Assembly: GCA_035495815.1 (NCBI GenBank)
Contig: DATJFH010000151.1
Coordinates: 1 to 20,592, forward strand
Length of the DNA stretch: 20,592 nucleotides
Reading direction: 5' to 3'
DNA from: DATJFH01 sp035495815
GTDB lineage: Bacteria; Acidobacteriota; Terriglobia; Bryobacterales; Bryobacteraceae
Made by a program: the position numbers and the translations under genes
Part shown: positions 1-8,900 of the stretch, piece by piece
Numbering within the stretch: the first letter of the stretch is position 1
Layout: every line of letters begins with the position of its first letter
The notes under the pieces: model-generated
What the model was told of the DNA's origin: nothing
Databases searched by the model: none
What the model saw: only the letters and a program-made list of their open reading frames with translations

Positions 1-1
1 C

Positions 2-481
2 CTGGCTGGCGAAGGGCAACGGACGAGTGTCGTTTTGCGTGTCGCCGCATGGACCAACGTCCGCTTGTGGACACGCGGCGAGCCTGCCAAGAATCACCTC
101 GCGCAGGGCGTGTGGATCGGACGGGCTCCGTCCGGGAAGGACCGCGAAGGGATGAACTCGCTGCTTGACCTCACGGCCGAACTGCCGATCCGCGCCGATG
201 AATGTGTCCCGATTCTCGATCTGACGGTGCCGGCCGACAGCCAATTCGACGCCGCCGTTCACGCCATCCTCAAACTCGCCGGGCGCAGGCCCACCCTGGT
301 GTGCTGCGCGCTGGGCTACTCGCGGAGCGCGATCGCGTCGGCGGCCTGGTTGATAGCAGCCGGTCATGCGGCTAATGCCGAAGCGCTCGCGCCGGTGCGG
401 CGCGCCCCGCCGCAAGTGGTGATCGGGCGGAATCTGGAGCTTTGTCTGAAAAGATGGTCCGAAAGCCGCTTCCCGGCTTAG
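2..481 (+). CDS. C-terminal part of a dual-specificity/tyrosine phosphatase (PAP2-DSP-like), 5' end outside window
   Basis: This frame is open from the left edge, so the gene probably begins outside the window; a TTG at 35 is the first possible internal start. The visible 159 residues form a cysteine phosphatase domain. The catalytic signature C-x5-R-S is seen as CALGYSRS, with the nucleophilic Cys codon at 305-307 and the Arg codon at 323-325. A preceding LDLT strand with acidic residues fits the family's general-acid loop. From family knowledge, this sequence style (TRG..A..VWIGR.P, then LDLTAE, then CALGYSRSA) matches the cytoplasmic phosphatase half of bacterial PAP2/dual-specificity fusions (YnbD-like). 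The membrane PAP2 half would lie upstream and is not visible, so that fusion is inferred. The likely role is dephosphorylation of a lipid or protein phosphate. The TAG stop overlaps the stop codon of the convergent PPC-protein gene by 4 bp. Confidence 0.7.
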   Translation: MAGEGQRTSVVLRVAAWTNVRLWTRGEPAKNHLAQGVWIGRAPSGKDREGMNSLLDLTAELPIRADECVPILDLTVPADSQFDAAVHAILKLAGRRPTLVCCALGYSRSAIASAAWLIAAGHAANAEALAPVRRAPPQVVIGRNLELCLKRWSESRFPA

Positions 482-2844
482 CGGCTGGCGGCCGTCTTTC
501 CGGCGGCTTCGCCGACAACCAGCTTGGCGGCAACATCGGCGATCTTGTATTCCGCTTTCGCTTTCCGTCCGACATCAGGCGCGGCGGATGCGATCCGTAT
601 CGGAAATGTCCCGGCCTTGGCGCCCGCCGCTGCTTCGCAAACCAACGCGAACTTCCGCTGATCGGCCGGCACCGTCACCGCCGGGCACTGGATATGGTCG
701 GGTAGATCGTCGGCTGTAATTTTGATCTCGCCGCCTTCGAACGTGAGTTCCCGATGCACCGTCCCGGCGACCTCCACTTTGCCCCCCGGCGCGATCTCGA
801 GACTGGAGCTGGCCAGCCGGATCGAATAACCCGGAACCACTTCGAATTCGAGCGCCGGGGCCAGAATCGTCACCGGTTTGCCGTCCACTTCGGCCTGCGC
901 GCTGAGAAGCATGTCGAACGAGGTGGCAGGAGTGGCGAAATTGGTGGCCAGCGTCACGCTCCCGCTGTCCGGGTTCTTGGACGCGACGCCTTTGTTAATT
1001 CGCAGGTTGCCGACAGTACTGGTGGCCTGCGCCGTCACTTTGCCGATGAGCTTGGCGCCTTCCTTGCGGTGGACGCGGTACTCGATCGGGTACTCGAATC
1101 CCTGGGCGATGCGAATCCGGGGCGTGGGCGATTCCAGCGTAATCGGCAGCGCGCTCGTGGTGGCCATGGGAAGCTGCATCTCGAGCCAGGGAGCGGTGAA
1201 CGGTTTCTGCTTGTCGCCCTTGACGGCGGTGATCATACCCGGTCCGCGCGCCGTGCGCCGGATCTCGCCGTTCTTCGTCTTACCGATTCCAACCACTGTC
1301 AATTCGAGCGATTGCGGCTTGACCCCGGCATCCGCCGTAATGGTCAGAGTGCCGGCCGAGGCTCGCCGGACCGCATTGTTGAAGCTCTGTCCGGCCGCCT
1401 CGGGCGCGACATGCCCTCCGGCCACATGAAATCCGGGCGGCAGATTGGGAATCGCCAATTGGACTGCGCCGCTATAGCCCCGGCGCTGAACCGCGCATGT
1501 GACCGCCGCGGTTCCGCCGGCGGGCACGTTCACGAAAGGAGTCGATAGCTCAACTGAAAAGTCCGCGGCCTGCTGCTGCGCCCTGAGGCGGTACGCGAAC
1601 AGGTTGCCGCCTCGTCCGAGCAGGTCTTCCACCGCCAGGTTCAACTCCGACACGCCGGCCGGAACCTTGAACGCGAGCACCGGATCGGCGCCGTTTCCGT
1701 CGTCGCCCGAGGCCAGCTTCTTTCCGGCGGCATCGGTGAGCGTCAGGATCGCATCGAGCTGGGACGTCCCCAGCGACGCCGCCTCCATTTCAAAGAGCCA
1801 TCTCTGCCCCGGCTCCACTTTGAGCTTGTAACGGTCGATTTCGCCGCCTTTGGAAATCCGTCCGTTGACGGTCGTGCCTTCGGTCAGGACTGCCGGTCCG
1901 GACTCGGGCTCAAGCGCTTCCGGCCGGTCGCCCACGGCGAACAGAAAGGGGGCGCTCGACGAGCCGGGCACGTGGACAAACACGAATCCCGATTTCGTTT
2001 TGAGATCGACCTGTGTCTTCACGGGATGCGGCAGGTTGCCGCCGAGCAGGGTAACCTCGGCCGTCTCCCCCCGGTGTCCACCAAGAGGAAAGAGAGTATC
2101 GGCGTAAGCATAACTGCCGATTTTCAGCCGGTAATAATTTTGGCTTTGCTCGCTGAATTTCGAATCGTGCACCAGTATGCGATACTCGCCGGCCTTGGGG
2201 AAGGCCACTTCCACGCGGCTGTCCACGCCGAGCCCGGGCGCATCGTCGTTCCGAGCGATCTCGCGGCCTGTCGAATCGAAGATCTCTATGGCCGGATCCA
2301 CTGCCGAGCCCGCCCGCCGCGCTTCCACTTCGAACACCAGCTTCTGCCCGGCTTTGGCCGAGAAAACAAAATTGTCCACATCCGGCCCTTCGAGCGTACC
2401 GTTGACTACAGCTGGGATCGCGACCTTCTGCGCTTCAGGCGGAAAGTTATTCGGCTGCTTCGGATTTTTCGCTTCGATCTCTTCCACCTCCGGCAGATCG
2501 CCGACCGAAAACAGAACCACGTTCGAAATGCCGTCCGGCGTCACCACCCGAATCGGATACAGCCCGACAGGCGTGTCCGGCTTCAGCGCGACGAGGAACG
2601 GCAGCACTGCGTTGGGACGAGACATGCCGCCGAACTCCGACAGAGGATCCTTCGACAGCGTGAGCTGCGAAAAGCTCGCCGGCAGCGTGGACTTCACCTG
2701 CGCGCCCTGCGCCAGCCCCTCACCGCGAAGATAGAGCGTCAGGCTCTTGCCGCGCTGCGCGCCCCGGGGTTGAATATCGCGGATGGATGGCGGCGCGGCT
2801 TGCAGCGCCGCCGCCAGAAGAACAATCGCGAACGAACGTTTCAT
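478..2844 (-). CDS. Secreted PPC-domain protein, 788 aa
   Basis: The ATG at 2844-2842 overlaps the TGA of the upstream cytochrome/WD40 gene as ATGA. It opens a clear signal peptide (MKRSFAIVLLAAALQA, about residues 1-17). The frame is open for 55 more codons upstream, but those residues are basic and non-signal-like and lie inside the upstream gene, so they were left out. An IPT/TIG-like beta domain (about 18-115) is followed by two bacterial pre-peptidase C-terminal (PPC) domains, about 141-243 and 318-423. Both show the DNFVF/DRYKL core, a GQ..FE.EA strand and an acidic N-D-D or G-D-D loop. The last ~360 residues are beta-rich Ig-like repeats of unknown type. No peptidase, heme site, lipobox or sorting signal was seen. 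PPC domains usually help secreted enzymes fold or bind surfaces. Here the protein is probably a periplasmic or surface partner of the co-translated cytochrome/WD40 protein. The start has only a weak Shine-Dalgarno, which fits translational coupling. Confidence 0.85.
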   Translation of the reverse strand: MKRSFAIVLLAAALQAAPPSIRDIQPRGAQRGKSLTLYLRGEGLAQGAQVKSTLPASFSQLTLSKDPLSEFGGMSRPNAVLPFLVALKPDTPVGLYPIRVVTPDGISNVVLFSVGDLPEVEEIEAKNPKQPNNFPPEAQKVAIPAVVNGTLEGPDVDNFVFSAKAGQKLVFEVEARRAGSAVDPAIEIFDSTGREIARNDDAPGLGVDSRVEVAFPKAGEYRILVHDSKFSEQSQNYYRLKIGSYAYADTLFPLGGHRGETAEVTLLGGNLPHPVKTQVDLKTKSGFVFVHVPGSSSAPFLFAVGDRPEALEPESGPAVLTEGTTVNGRISKGGEIDRYKLKVEPGQRWLFEMEAASLGTSQLDAILTLTDAAGKKLASGDDGNGADPVLAFKVPAGVSELNLAVEDLLGRGGNLFAYRLRAQQQAADFSVELSTPFVNVPAGGTAAVTCAVQRRGYSGAVQLAIPNLPPGFHVAGGHVAPEAAGQSFNNAVRRASAGTLTITADAGVKPQSLELTVVGIGKTKNGEIRRTARGPGMITAVKGDKQKPFTAPWLEMQLPMATTSALPITLESPTPRIRIAQGFEYPIEYRVHRKEGAKLIGKVTAQATSTVGNLRINKGVASKNPDSGSVTLATNFATPATSFDMLLSAQAEVDGKPVTILAPALEFEVVPGYSIRLASSSLEIAPGGKVEVAGTVHRELTFEGGEIKITADDLPDHIQCPAVTVPADQRKFALVCEAAAGAKAGTFPIRIASAAPDVGRKAKAEYKIADVAAKLVVGEAAGKTAASR

Positions 2845-4196
2845 TTTTGCGACACCACCGCTTTTTCGAGGGGAACCGGGACGAAGTCCTTTTCCAGCTT
2901 CCCGGTCAGATCGTAAATCCGAACCACGCCGTCGAAGCCGGCGGAAACCAGATGCCGGCTGTCCGGGTGGAACTGCAGCGTGTAGATCCCGCCGCGATGT
3001 CCGCTGCAACTGCCGGACAGCTCGCCGGTCTCCGCTTCATAGATGTGGACGTCGCCCGCCGCGCTGCCTACGGCGACGTATTTGGCGTCAGGGCTGTAGG
3101 CCAGCGCGAGGATCGGCCCGTCCTGGCGGTCAAACTTCCGGATAAGAGTGGAATCGTCGGCGATTCGCATCGCGCGCGGCCGGTCCATCATGTAAAGATA
3201 CGGCACGCGCTCCTCGCCGCCGATCAGCACCCAGTCTTTTTTTGGATGCCGCACCAGGGCGGTCAGCGGCTCTTTGGTCGGGTTGATCAGGTTGACGTTC
3301 TCGATGAAGGCTCCGGTGTTGGCGTCGGTAAGCTTCGCCGCTTTGTCCCGGCTTACGGAAACCAGCCGCTTGCCGTCCACTCCGAATACGGCGCCGAAGA
3401 CCCAGTCTTCGTGGTGATCCATTTTTCGAATCTCTTTACCGCTGGCCGTCTCGAATATGCGGATCGATTTGTCCGCCGCTCCGCAGGCAATGCGCGAGCC
3501 GTCCGGTGAAAACGATGCGCCGAACAGGGTGTCGTTCGACACCATCACCGAATGCGTCTGCTTGCGCGAAGCCAGGTCCCAGATCTGCACCTCGCCGAAC
3601 CGCGCCGGGCTGCCTCCCACCGCGGCCAGGGTTTTTCCGTCGGGCGAAAAGATGATGGAGTGGATGCGGTCGGAAAGCCCGGGCAGCCGCGCAATCAGCT
3701 CGCCGCCGTATTCGCGCAACAGGATTTCGCGATAGCCTGAAATCGCCATCCACTTCCCGTCGGGCGAAATCGCGACCGCGGTGATGACCGGCGGCGCGTG
3801 GTATACGGTGGGTCCGGTGGAGACGGGCGCCGCCGGAGCGTCGGCGGGCGAATCGTCCTTGGCGCCCTCGCGGATCCAGCGGCGAAAGAGTTCAATCTGA
3901 TCGTCCGGGAGCGGCTTGCCGCCAAAAGGCATTTGCGGCTTCACTTCGCCCGTGAGGTAGGAAACGAGCAGGCTCTTTTCGGGCGCTCCGGCCAAGGCAG
4001 ACCCTTTTTTCCCGCCAGTCTTGATGTCCTTGACCGCCGCTAAAGAAAGATCGCCCTGCCGGCTGGCGCCCTGGTGGCATCCCAGGCACTGGCGCGCCAG
4101 TATGGGCTTGATCTGACGGACAAAGCTGACTGGCTCCTGAGCTCGGCCAAGCGAAGCCAGAAATAAGCAGATTGCGAGAGCTTTCACTCGGTACAT
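2841..4196 (-). CDS. Secreted cytochrome c (planctomycete type) / WD40 beta-propeller protein, 451 aa
   Basis: The ATG at 4196-4194 opens a signal peptide (about 1-19, ending ASLGRA). A c-type cytochrome domain spans about 21-115: the CLGCH heme motif is at 37-41, a Met at 89 in QMPFGG could be the sixth ligand, and it ends in the IELFRRWIREGA helix. This matches the planctomycete cytochrome C (PSCyt1) family. Residues ~130-440 hold about seven WD40 repeats, visible as SPDGK turns and strands such as VQIWDL, IRIFET, VHIYEA and VRIYDL, enough for one seven-bladed propeller. The fusion is common in Acidobacteriota and Planctomycetota, with no settled function; electron transfer or protein scaffolding in the periplasm is plausible. 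It is the first gene of a two-gene operon, with its TGA overlapping the next ATG. A perfect TATAAT lies 34 bp upstream of the start. Confidence 0.88.
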   Translation of the reverse strand: MYRVKALAICLFLASLGRAQEPVSFVRQIKPILARQCLGCHQGASRQGDLSLAAVKDIKTGGKKGSALAGAPEKSLLVSYLTGEVKPQMPFGGKPLPDDQIELFRRWIREGAKDDSPADAPAAPVSTGPTVYHAPPVITAVAISPDGKWMAISGYREILLREYGGELIARLPGLSDRIHSIIFSPDGKTLAAVGGSPARFGEVQIWDLASRKQTHSVMVSNDTLFGASFSPDGSRIACGAADKSIRIFETASGKEIRKMDHHEDWVFGAVFGVDGKRLVSVSRDKAAKLTDANTGAFIENVNLINPTKEPLTALVRHPKKDWVLIGGEERVPYLYMMDRPRAMRIADDSTLIRKFDRQDGPILALAYSPDAKYVAVGSAAGDVHIYEAETGELSGSCSGHRGGIYTLQFHPDSRHLVSAGFDGVVRIYDLTGKLEKDFVPVPLEKAVVSQK

Positions 4197-4229
4197 AACT
4201 TTTAGTACAACCCTCTTCGGTCGCTTTGA

Positions 4230-4235
4230 ATTATA
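4230..4235 (-). promoter_or_regulatory. Candidate -10 box for the cytochrome/WD40-PPC operon
   Basis: Read on the minus strand this is a perfect TATAAT, 34 bp upstream of the ATG at 4196. It implies a leader of roughly 25-28 nt. No good -35 hexamer sits at 16-18 bp, so activator help or another sigma factor is possible. It lies about 25 bp from the oppositely directed box at 4257-4265, making this a short divergent promoter region. Confidence 0.4.
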
Positions 4236-4256
4236 CGATAGATTTCGCTCCGCCTG

Positions 4257-4265
4257 TGCTATACT
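4257..4265 (+). promoter_or_regulatory. Candidate extended -10 promoter for the glucosaminidase-like gene
   Basis: The sequence TGCTATACT fits the extended -10 consensus (TGn plus TATAAT with one mismatch), which can work without a -35 box. Transcription would begin near 4272 and leave a leader of about 130 nt before the ATG at 4404. The leader ends in a strong Shine-Dalgarno. No known riboswitch pattern was recognised in it. Confidence 0.4.
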
Positions 4266-4386
4266 CTCCGTTTATGCCTGCTCTGTAAACTCACTTCACG
4301 TTTGCGCCCTTCATCGGTATCCCGCTCCCGGTTTTCTTCTCTGGGATCGCGTTAAGTAGTTGTAATAACTCCGGTTTCACCATAAC

Positions 4387-4393
4387 AAGGAGA
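4387..4393 (+). promoter_or_regulatory. Shine-Dalgarno of the glucosaminidase-like gene
   Basis: AAGGAGA lies 10 nt upstream of the ATG at 4404 and fixes that start. It is one of the two strongest ribosome binding sites in the window, suggesting fairly efficient translation. Confidence 0.7.
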
Positions 4394-4403
4394 CGTATTA
4401 CCT

Positions 4404-4922
4404 ATGAAACGATTGCTTTCCAATGGCTTGATGCTGGCGGGAATTCTTTCCATTCCCGTGGCTGTCACCAACACCGAACTTCCAGGCGCGGCGGCAGAGT
4501 ACAGAAACGATCCCAGGCTCGAGAGTTTGAAGCGGTTCTTTCAGGAATCCGATTGTCCTGCCAGGGAGCTGTCGGCCGAGTTTCTTCGAGCCGCCGACAG
4601 GCACAACCTGGACTGGCGCCTGCTCCCCAGTATCTCACTCGTGGAATCCGGCGGCGGACGTGTGACTACGAACAACAACCTGTTCGGCTGGGATGGCGGA
4701 CGCGCCATTTTTACCTCCGTACGGGCAGGTATTCATGACGTGGCTAGCCGCCTGCACAGCTCCAGGCTCTACAGGGATAAGGACGTGGACGGAATCCTGC
4801 GTACGTACAACCCAAACGCAGGTTACCCCGCCATCGTGAAATCCGTGATGAAACGGATCTCGCCCTCGAAAGAAGTGATGATCGCAGCCCGATCCTATTC
4901 GAGCAATCGAACTACAAAGTAA
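4404..4922 (+). CDS. Secreted glucosaminidase/lysozyme-like protein, 172 aa
   Basis: The product begins with a signal peptide (about 1-30, ending GAAA). A compact lysozyme-fold domain follows at about 52-155. Key segments are LLPSISLVESGGG (about 74-86) with Glu81 in the position of the catalytic acid, NNNLFGW (90-96), and the closing YNPNAGYPAIVKSVMKRI segment (135-152). This pattern matches the mannosyl-glycoprotein endo-beta-N-acetylglucosaminidase (glucosaminidase, PF01832-like) group, so the protein probably cleaves peptidoglycan in the periplasm. It is short and has no LysM or SH3 cell-wall-binding domain. It stands alone behind its own promoter, leader and AAGGAGA site, so it looks monocistronic. 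Its last 28 bp overlap the 3' end of a small convergent gene. A soluble lytic transglycosylase is the alternative call. Confidence 0.75.
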   Translation: MKRLLSNGLMLAGILSIPVAVTNTELPGAAAEYRNDPRLESLKRFFQESDCPARELSAEFLRAADRHNLDWRLLPSISLVESGGGRVTTNNNLFGWDGGRAIFTSVRAGIHDVASRLHSSRLYRDKDVDGILRTYNPNAGYPAIVKSVMKRISPSKEVMIAARSYSSNRTTK

Positions 4923-5041
4923 AGGCCGCCAAAAACAACCACGGCTATTACGAGCGCCGCCACAATGCGCAACGTCCGTTCGGTCGCGTTACTTTCACGC
5001 TTCTCATCTGCTTTCATGCGGTCCGCGAGGCTATCAAACAT
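4895..5041 (-). CDS. Small single-pass membrane protein, 48 aa
   Basis: The ATG is at 5041-5039 and the TAG at 4897-4895. It is preceded by GGAGGT at 5-bp-scale spacing and a TATAAT box further upstream. Residues 1-25 are hydrophilic and highly charged (starting MFDSLADRMKADEKRE), 26-44 form one clean transmembrane helix rich in Val, Ala and Ile with a GG pair, and the tail is RLLE. Charge placement does not settle the topology, since the N-terminal half carries both acidic and basic residues. No family was recognised. Alone it could be a small regulator or subunit of a membrane complex. The strong ribosome site, promoter-like box and textbook membrane segment argue that it is real. It ends inside the 3' end of the convergent glucosaminidase-like gene. 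Confidence 0.7.
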   Translation of the reverse strand: MFDSLADRMKADEKRESNATERTLRIVAALVIAVVVFGGLYFVVRLLE

Positions 5042-5045
5042 GGAA

Positions 5046-5051
5046 ACCTCC
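5046..5051 (-). promoter_or_regulatory. Shine-Dalgarno of the 48-aa membrane protein
   Basis: Read on the minus strand this is GGAGGT, 4 nt before the ATG at 5041. It is a near-perfect match to the anti-Shine-Dalgarno and the main reason for calling the small gene. Confidence 0.65.
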
Positions 5052-5096
5052 AAGATAAAGCCGATGCGCTCGGAGACCAGTATAAATCCGATCTAG

Positions 5097-5102
5097 ATTA
5101 TA
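5097..5102 (-). promoter_or_regulatory. Candidate -10 box for the 48-aa membrane protein gene
   Basis: A perfect TATAAT is read on the minus strand, within an AT-rich patch unlike the surrounding DNA. Transcription would begin near 5090, giving a leader of about 50 nt. A TTGTCG at 5125-5130 is too far away (22-bp spacer) to be a standard -35. The rest of 5103-5290 shows no gene or clear hairpin. Confidence 0.4.
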
Positions 5103-5290
5103 TACCTTTTTTCAGCCGCGGGCTCGACAACTCTTGTCTCATGCAAGATGAAGGGACATCGAGGGAAGTGTATGGCGAAATCGACCACTACCTCATTGCC
5201 GCTAGGAACCGCCGAGCCTTCGTGTTCGCGCTGTAGATTGAACGCCTCGTGGGGAGCAGTTCCGGCGACTGTCCCGGCGGACTGTGACAC

Positions 5291-5965
5291 CTACAGCCAA
5301 TATCGCCAGTCACCCGCAGCCAGAACGTAGACCGACAGGCATCCGTTCGTGACCGCGTGCGCCAGGATGCAGTCCCCCAGGCTACGGGTCCGGCGCATCC
5401 ACCAGTTGTACGCCATCCCGGCCAGCATTCCGACCTCCCAGTATGGGCCGTGCTCGGAGGCGAACAGCAGAGATCCCACCCAGAACGACATCGGCGTGTA
5501 CTCGCCCAGCTTGACGCGGGTGAAATCATTGGCGTCGATCAGCCAGCGCGACAGCCATCCTCGCCAGAACAACTCCTCGATCACCGGGACCAGCAGCACG
5601 CATCCCACCGTGCGGAACACGATAAAGACCACGTTCGACCGCAGGCTCTCCGGGGCCGTGCTTTTCGCTTCCCCCGTGATCGCGTTGGTGAACAACCAGT
5701 GGCTTCGATACGCCGGCCACAACAGATCGGGCGCAACCCAAATGACAAAAACCGCCGCGCCCAGCAGAATCGCGCCCAACGCGGCCGTCACCCGGAAATC
5801 GAGCACGCCTCGGGAAAAGAACAGCAATACTCCAAACACAACCAGCACCCGCAGCGGATACAGAATTTCGATTCCACCCGGCAACGCCTGTCCGAGCGCC
5901 ATGATCGCCATGAAGGCGGCAAACGGAGCGATGTAAGGGAGGCTCGGGTACGCTTTCGCGTTCAC
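5291..5965 (-). CDS. CAAX prenyl protease-related (CPBP) intramembrane metalloprotease, PEP-CTERM-associated type, 224 aa
   Basis: A GTG start at 5965-5963 follows AAGGG at a 6-nt spacing and overlaps the upstream TGA as GTGA. The protein is an integral membrane protein with several hydrophobic helices (about 11-28, 36-52, 58-78, 112-128, 160-170, 177-190, 197-216). The CPBP/Abi catalytic motifs are all seen: EELFWR with Glu130, Glu131 and Arg135; FASEH with His172; and HAVTN with His203 and Asn207. The overall pattern matches the 'CAAX prenyl protease-related protein' family (TIGR03008) found in bacteria with exosortase/PEP-CTERM sorting. Substrates are unknown; it may process a membrane-bound or sorted protein. 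It is the last gene of the aldolase-enolase-cytochrome operon, which makes the mosaic protein upstream a candidate client. No exosortase gene is in the window. Confidence 0.85.
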   Translation of the reverse strand: MNAKAYPSLPYIAPFAAFMAIMALGQALPGGIEILYPLRVLVVFGVLLFFSRGVLDFRVTAALGAILLGAAVFVIWVAPDLLWPAYRSHWLFTNAITGEAKSTAPESLRSNVVFIVFRTVGCVLLVPVIEELFWRGWLSRWLIDANDFTRVKLGEYTPMSFWVGSLLFASEHGPYWEVGMLAGMAYNWWMRRTRSLGDCILAHAVTNGCLSVYVLAAGDWRYWL

Positions 5966-8900
5966 TTCGCGCCCTTGATCCAGTTGAGAATGGTCCTGTA
6001 CTCCGGGGAATCCTTTTCCCAGCGGACGGCGCCGCCGTGAGAAAGCTGTGTCGAGCCCAGAGTGCCTTCGCTTTGCGAGTTCGATATCGGCTTGCGCAGG
6101 ATGAGGCTGTTCTCGGGATCATTCAGGTCCACCACGTTCATGACGGTGGAATACGTTCCGTTGAACAGGGTGTGGGAGGCGTGGCAGTGCACGCAGGCAT
6201 ACCCGTCCTTCCCGCGGGTCTCGAGGATGGGCTCCACGTAGCCGCGGAAGTAAGCCTCGTCCGGCTTGGGGAAGCGCCCGGTCGGCTGCTTTGCACGCTG
6301 GGAAAGCTTCGCCGGAGGCGGGTTGCTGCTGAACGCAGCCAGCACTTCGGCCGGCGCATTGCGACTTTCCACCGCTTGCTTCAGCGCCTTGTGATCGGCG
6401 CCTTCCGGACCAGCCACCGCATTGACCCCCGGGAACTTTACGCTTCGAGCCAGCAGCGCCGACTGCGTCGCCAGGCGCCGCATCTCGGCGTCCGGGGAAT
6501 CGAGCAGCGGGAGCAGCGCCCTGGCAAAACGGTCGTTGCTGGCGCCGAAAAAGACGATCTGCTCCACGTCGTTGCCGATGCGGTTGTAGAGCGGCGGCGC
6601 CACCGCGGAGTGGTCCGCTTTGGGGTCGTACACATCGCCGCGGCGCAGGTGGAACTCGCTGAGGCCGGCCAGCAGCGTCTTGCGCTGCGCGTCCGACCCG
6701 GTCTCGAGCACCTGCGCGAATTTCCGCGCCAGCCGGTCCTCCACAGCCAGGCGCCCGCGAATGACCCGGACGCGGTCTTCGGGCGAGGCCAGCAGCGGGA
6801 TCCAGTTGTTGTAGAAGTATCGGATATTCTCATCCGCGATGTTGTAAATGCCTTCGCGCAGGTTGCGATCCACCCAGGGGTGCTGCGGCTTGGCCATCGC
6901 TTTCAGGAAAGCATCTTCGATGCGGTCCCTGGCGCCGGAGTCCGGCGTCCAGAACCAGTATTGCCAGAGTCCCTTCAGCGCCTGCATCTGGACGGTAGGC
7001 TCGTCGTCCGAGACGCGCTTCACCAGCGGATCGAGGAACTCCGGGCGACGCGCCAGCGCGGAGAAATGGACCGCAAAAATACGGGTCGCGCCCCAGCGGG
7101 TGCGCGGGTCCGCCGAGTCAAGCGCCGCCGCCACAGGCTCGGCCGGCGCCGTCTCAGACCGGTTGTAGATCTGACGTGCAGCCCAGGCAGCTGTCCGCTG
7201 GACGAGCTTGCTGCGATCCCCGAGTCCGGCGGCCAGCGACTTCGCATAGGCCTCCGGCGCTACGCGTCCGAGCGCTTCGATTGCCTGCTGCCGCACCAGC
7301 GTTTCGTTCGATCCGGCCGCCTCCAGCAGTTGATCGACTAGCCCCGGCGCAGCCTTGTCCCACAGGTTGTCGAGTTGGCCGAGGAGTGTCGCCGGATCGT
7401 GCGCCAGCTTTTCCGGCGGTTTGGTATTCCACCCTTTGGATTCGCGCGGCCCGTGGAAATAGGCGCTCAGGCCGAGCACGGCCATCTGGGTCTCCCGAAA
7501 CGGCGTGCGGAAATTCTCGAAGGATTGCAGCGGATCCATCCATCCGCCGAAGGGCTGCTGGCGCTTCAGCAGGTACTGGATAGACTTGGCGACCTGTGGA
7601 TGAACGGCCGGAATTCCCGCCGCCTGGAGAGCCCAGAGGGCGTGGCCGGTCTGGAATTCCACTTCGGCCTGATCGGGCTCGAATTTCATCGACCACTGCC
7701 CGTCGGGCCGCTGCAGCGAAAGAATACGCTCGGCGTTCCGCCGGATCTTCTCCGCGTGCTTCGCCCGGTCGATGTCGGCCAGGGCCAGCGTCTGATAGCA
7801 CAGATCGATCATGTTCTTGATCGCATCCTGTTCGACCAGCCGCGCGATCTTCTCGTCGCGGGTAACGCGCCAGGCGTACCAGGCCACTTCGTAGGCGCTC
7901 ACCAGCGGCGTGTTGCCGTTGGTCTCGTCCGGAGGCAGCTTGTCGCGGTCTTTGTAATAGAGCTTCAGATACTCGGCGACACCCTTGTGATAGGTGTCGC
8001 GCCTGCAGTCCGTTATCTCCTTCTCGTAAATGTCAAGGAGGACGGACATGCGGCCGAGCACATTGGCGGGGGCCGAGATCACCCGCGCCCACACCGCGCC
8101 CTGCTGCTCGAAACCGTAAAACGGACGCGGGTTGTTATAGAAGCGCTCCGTCAGAAACTGCGCCTGCTGCCGCTGCACCACCGGGTATCCATTCCCGGCC
8201 GCGTACATCTGGGCGCGCAGCGAGAAATGGGTCGGGTGACAGGCGACGCAGAGCGACGTCTCCTGGTGGACGTTGGACACCCGGTCGAATACTCCGCCCC
8301 TCCGCGGCGTGTTGGCATGCCAGGAATCGCCTGCCCCGAGAATATAATCGACCGCGGTGCGCACCGCCTGCCGGGGGGCGGAATACGGAGGTGGATCGTA
8401 TACCCGGGTTCGGAGCTTGTATTCCGGGTGGTTGGCGCGGACGCGGATGTAATAGGTCCCCTTCTCCTTGAGAATTCGGGTAGTGAACTTGTTTCCCGGC
8501 AGCGCCTGCACCTCGTGGGGCAGCGTGACTGGATCCTCTCCGTCGTTGAATGCCACCGCCTTGCCGTCCGCAACACGATAGACCGAGACATCCACCGGCA
8601 GATTGTCGCGCTCCATCAGGTCGACCTGGAAAAACACCAGCTTCGGCGACGCGCCGTTGAACTCCACCCGGTACCAGTCGACGCCCTCTTCATCGCCGCC
8701 GGCGGTGTAGTAGTATTCGTCGGACGATCCGAAAACAGTCTGCCCCAGCGCCATCGGATTGGCGTCCTGCCAGCGGTTATTCGGCTCCTGCTCGATATGC
8801 GACAGCCGGGCCGCCGGGCCGAGCTCGTTGATCTGCAAGCGATAGTTTCCCGATCCGGCTTCGAAGCGAAGCTGCGCCGGGCCGGACTGCAGTACACGGA

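Noticed and set aside
1972..2916. A 314-codon plus-strand frame opposite the PPC gene
   Set aside because: It is antisense to two PPC domains and an N-terminal signal peptide, and its product is His- and Arg-rich without motifs.
2845..3009. Longer N-terminus for the PPC protein
   Set aside because: It would lie wholly inside the WD40 gene and hide the signal peptide; the ATGA-coupled start is far better.
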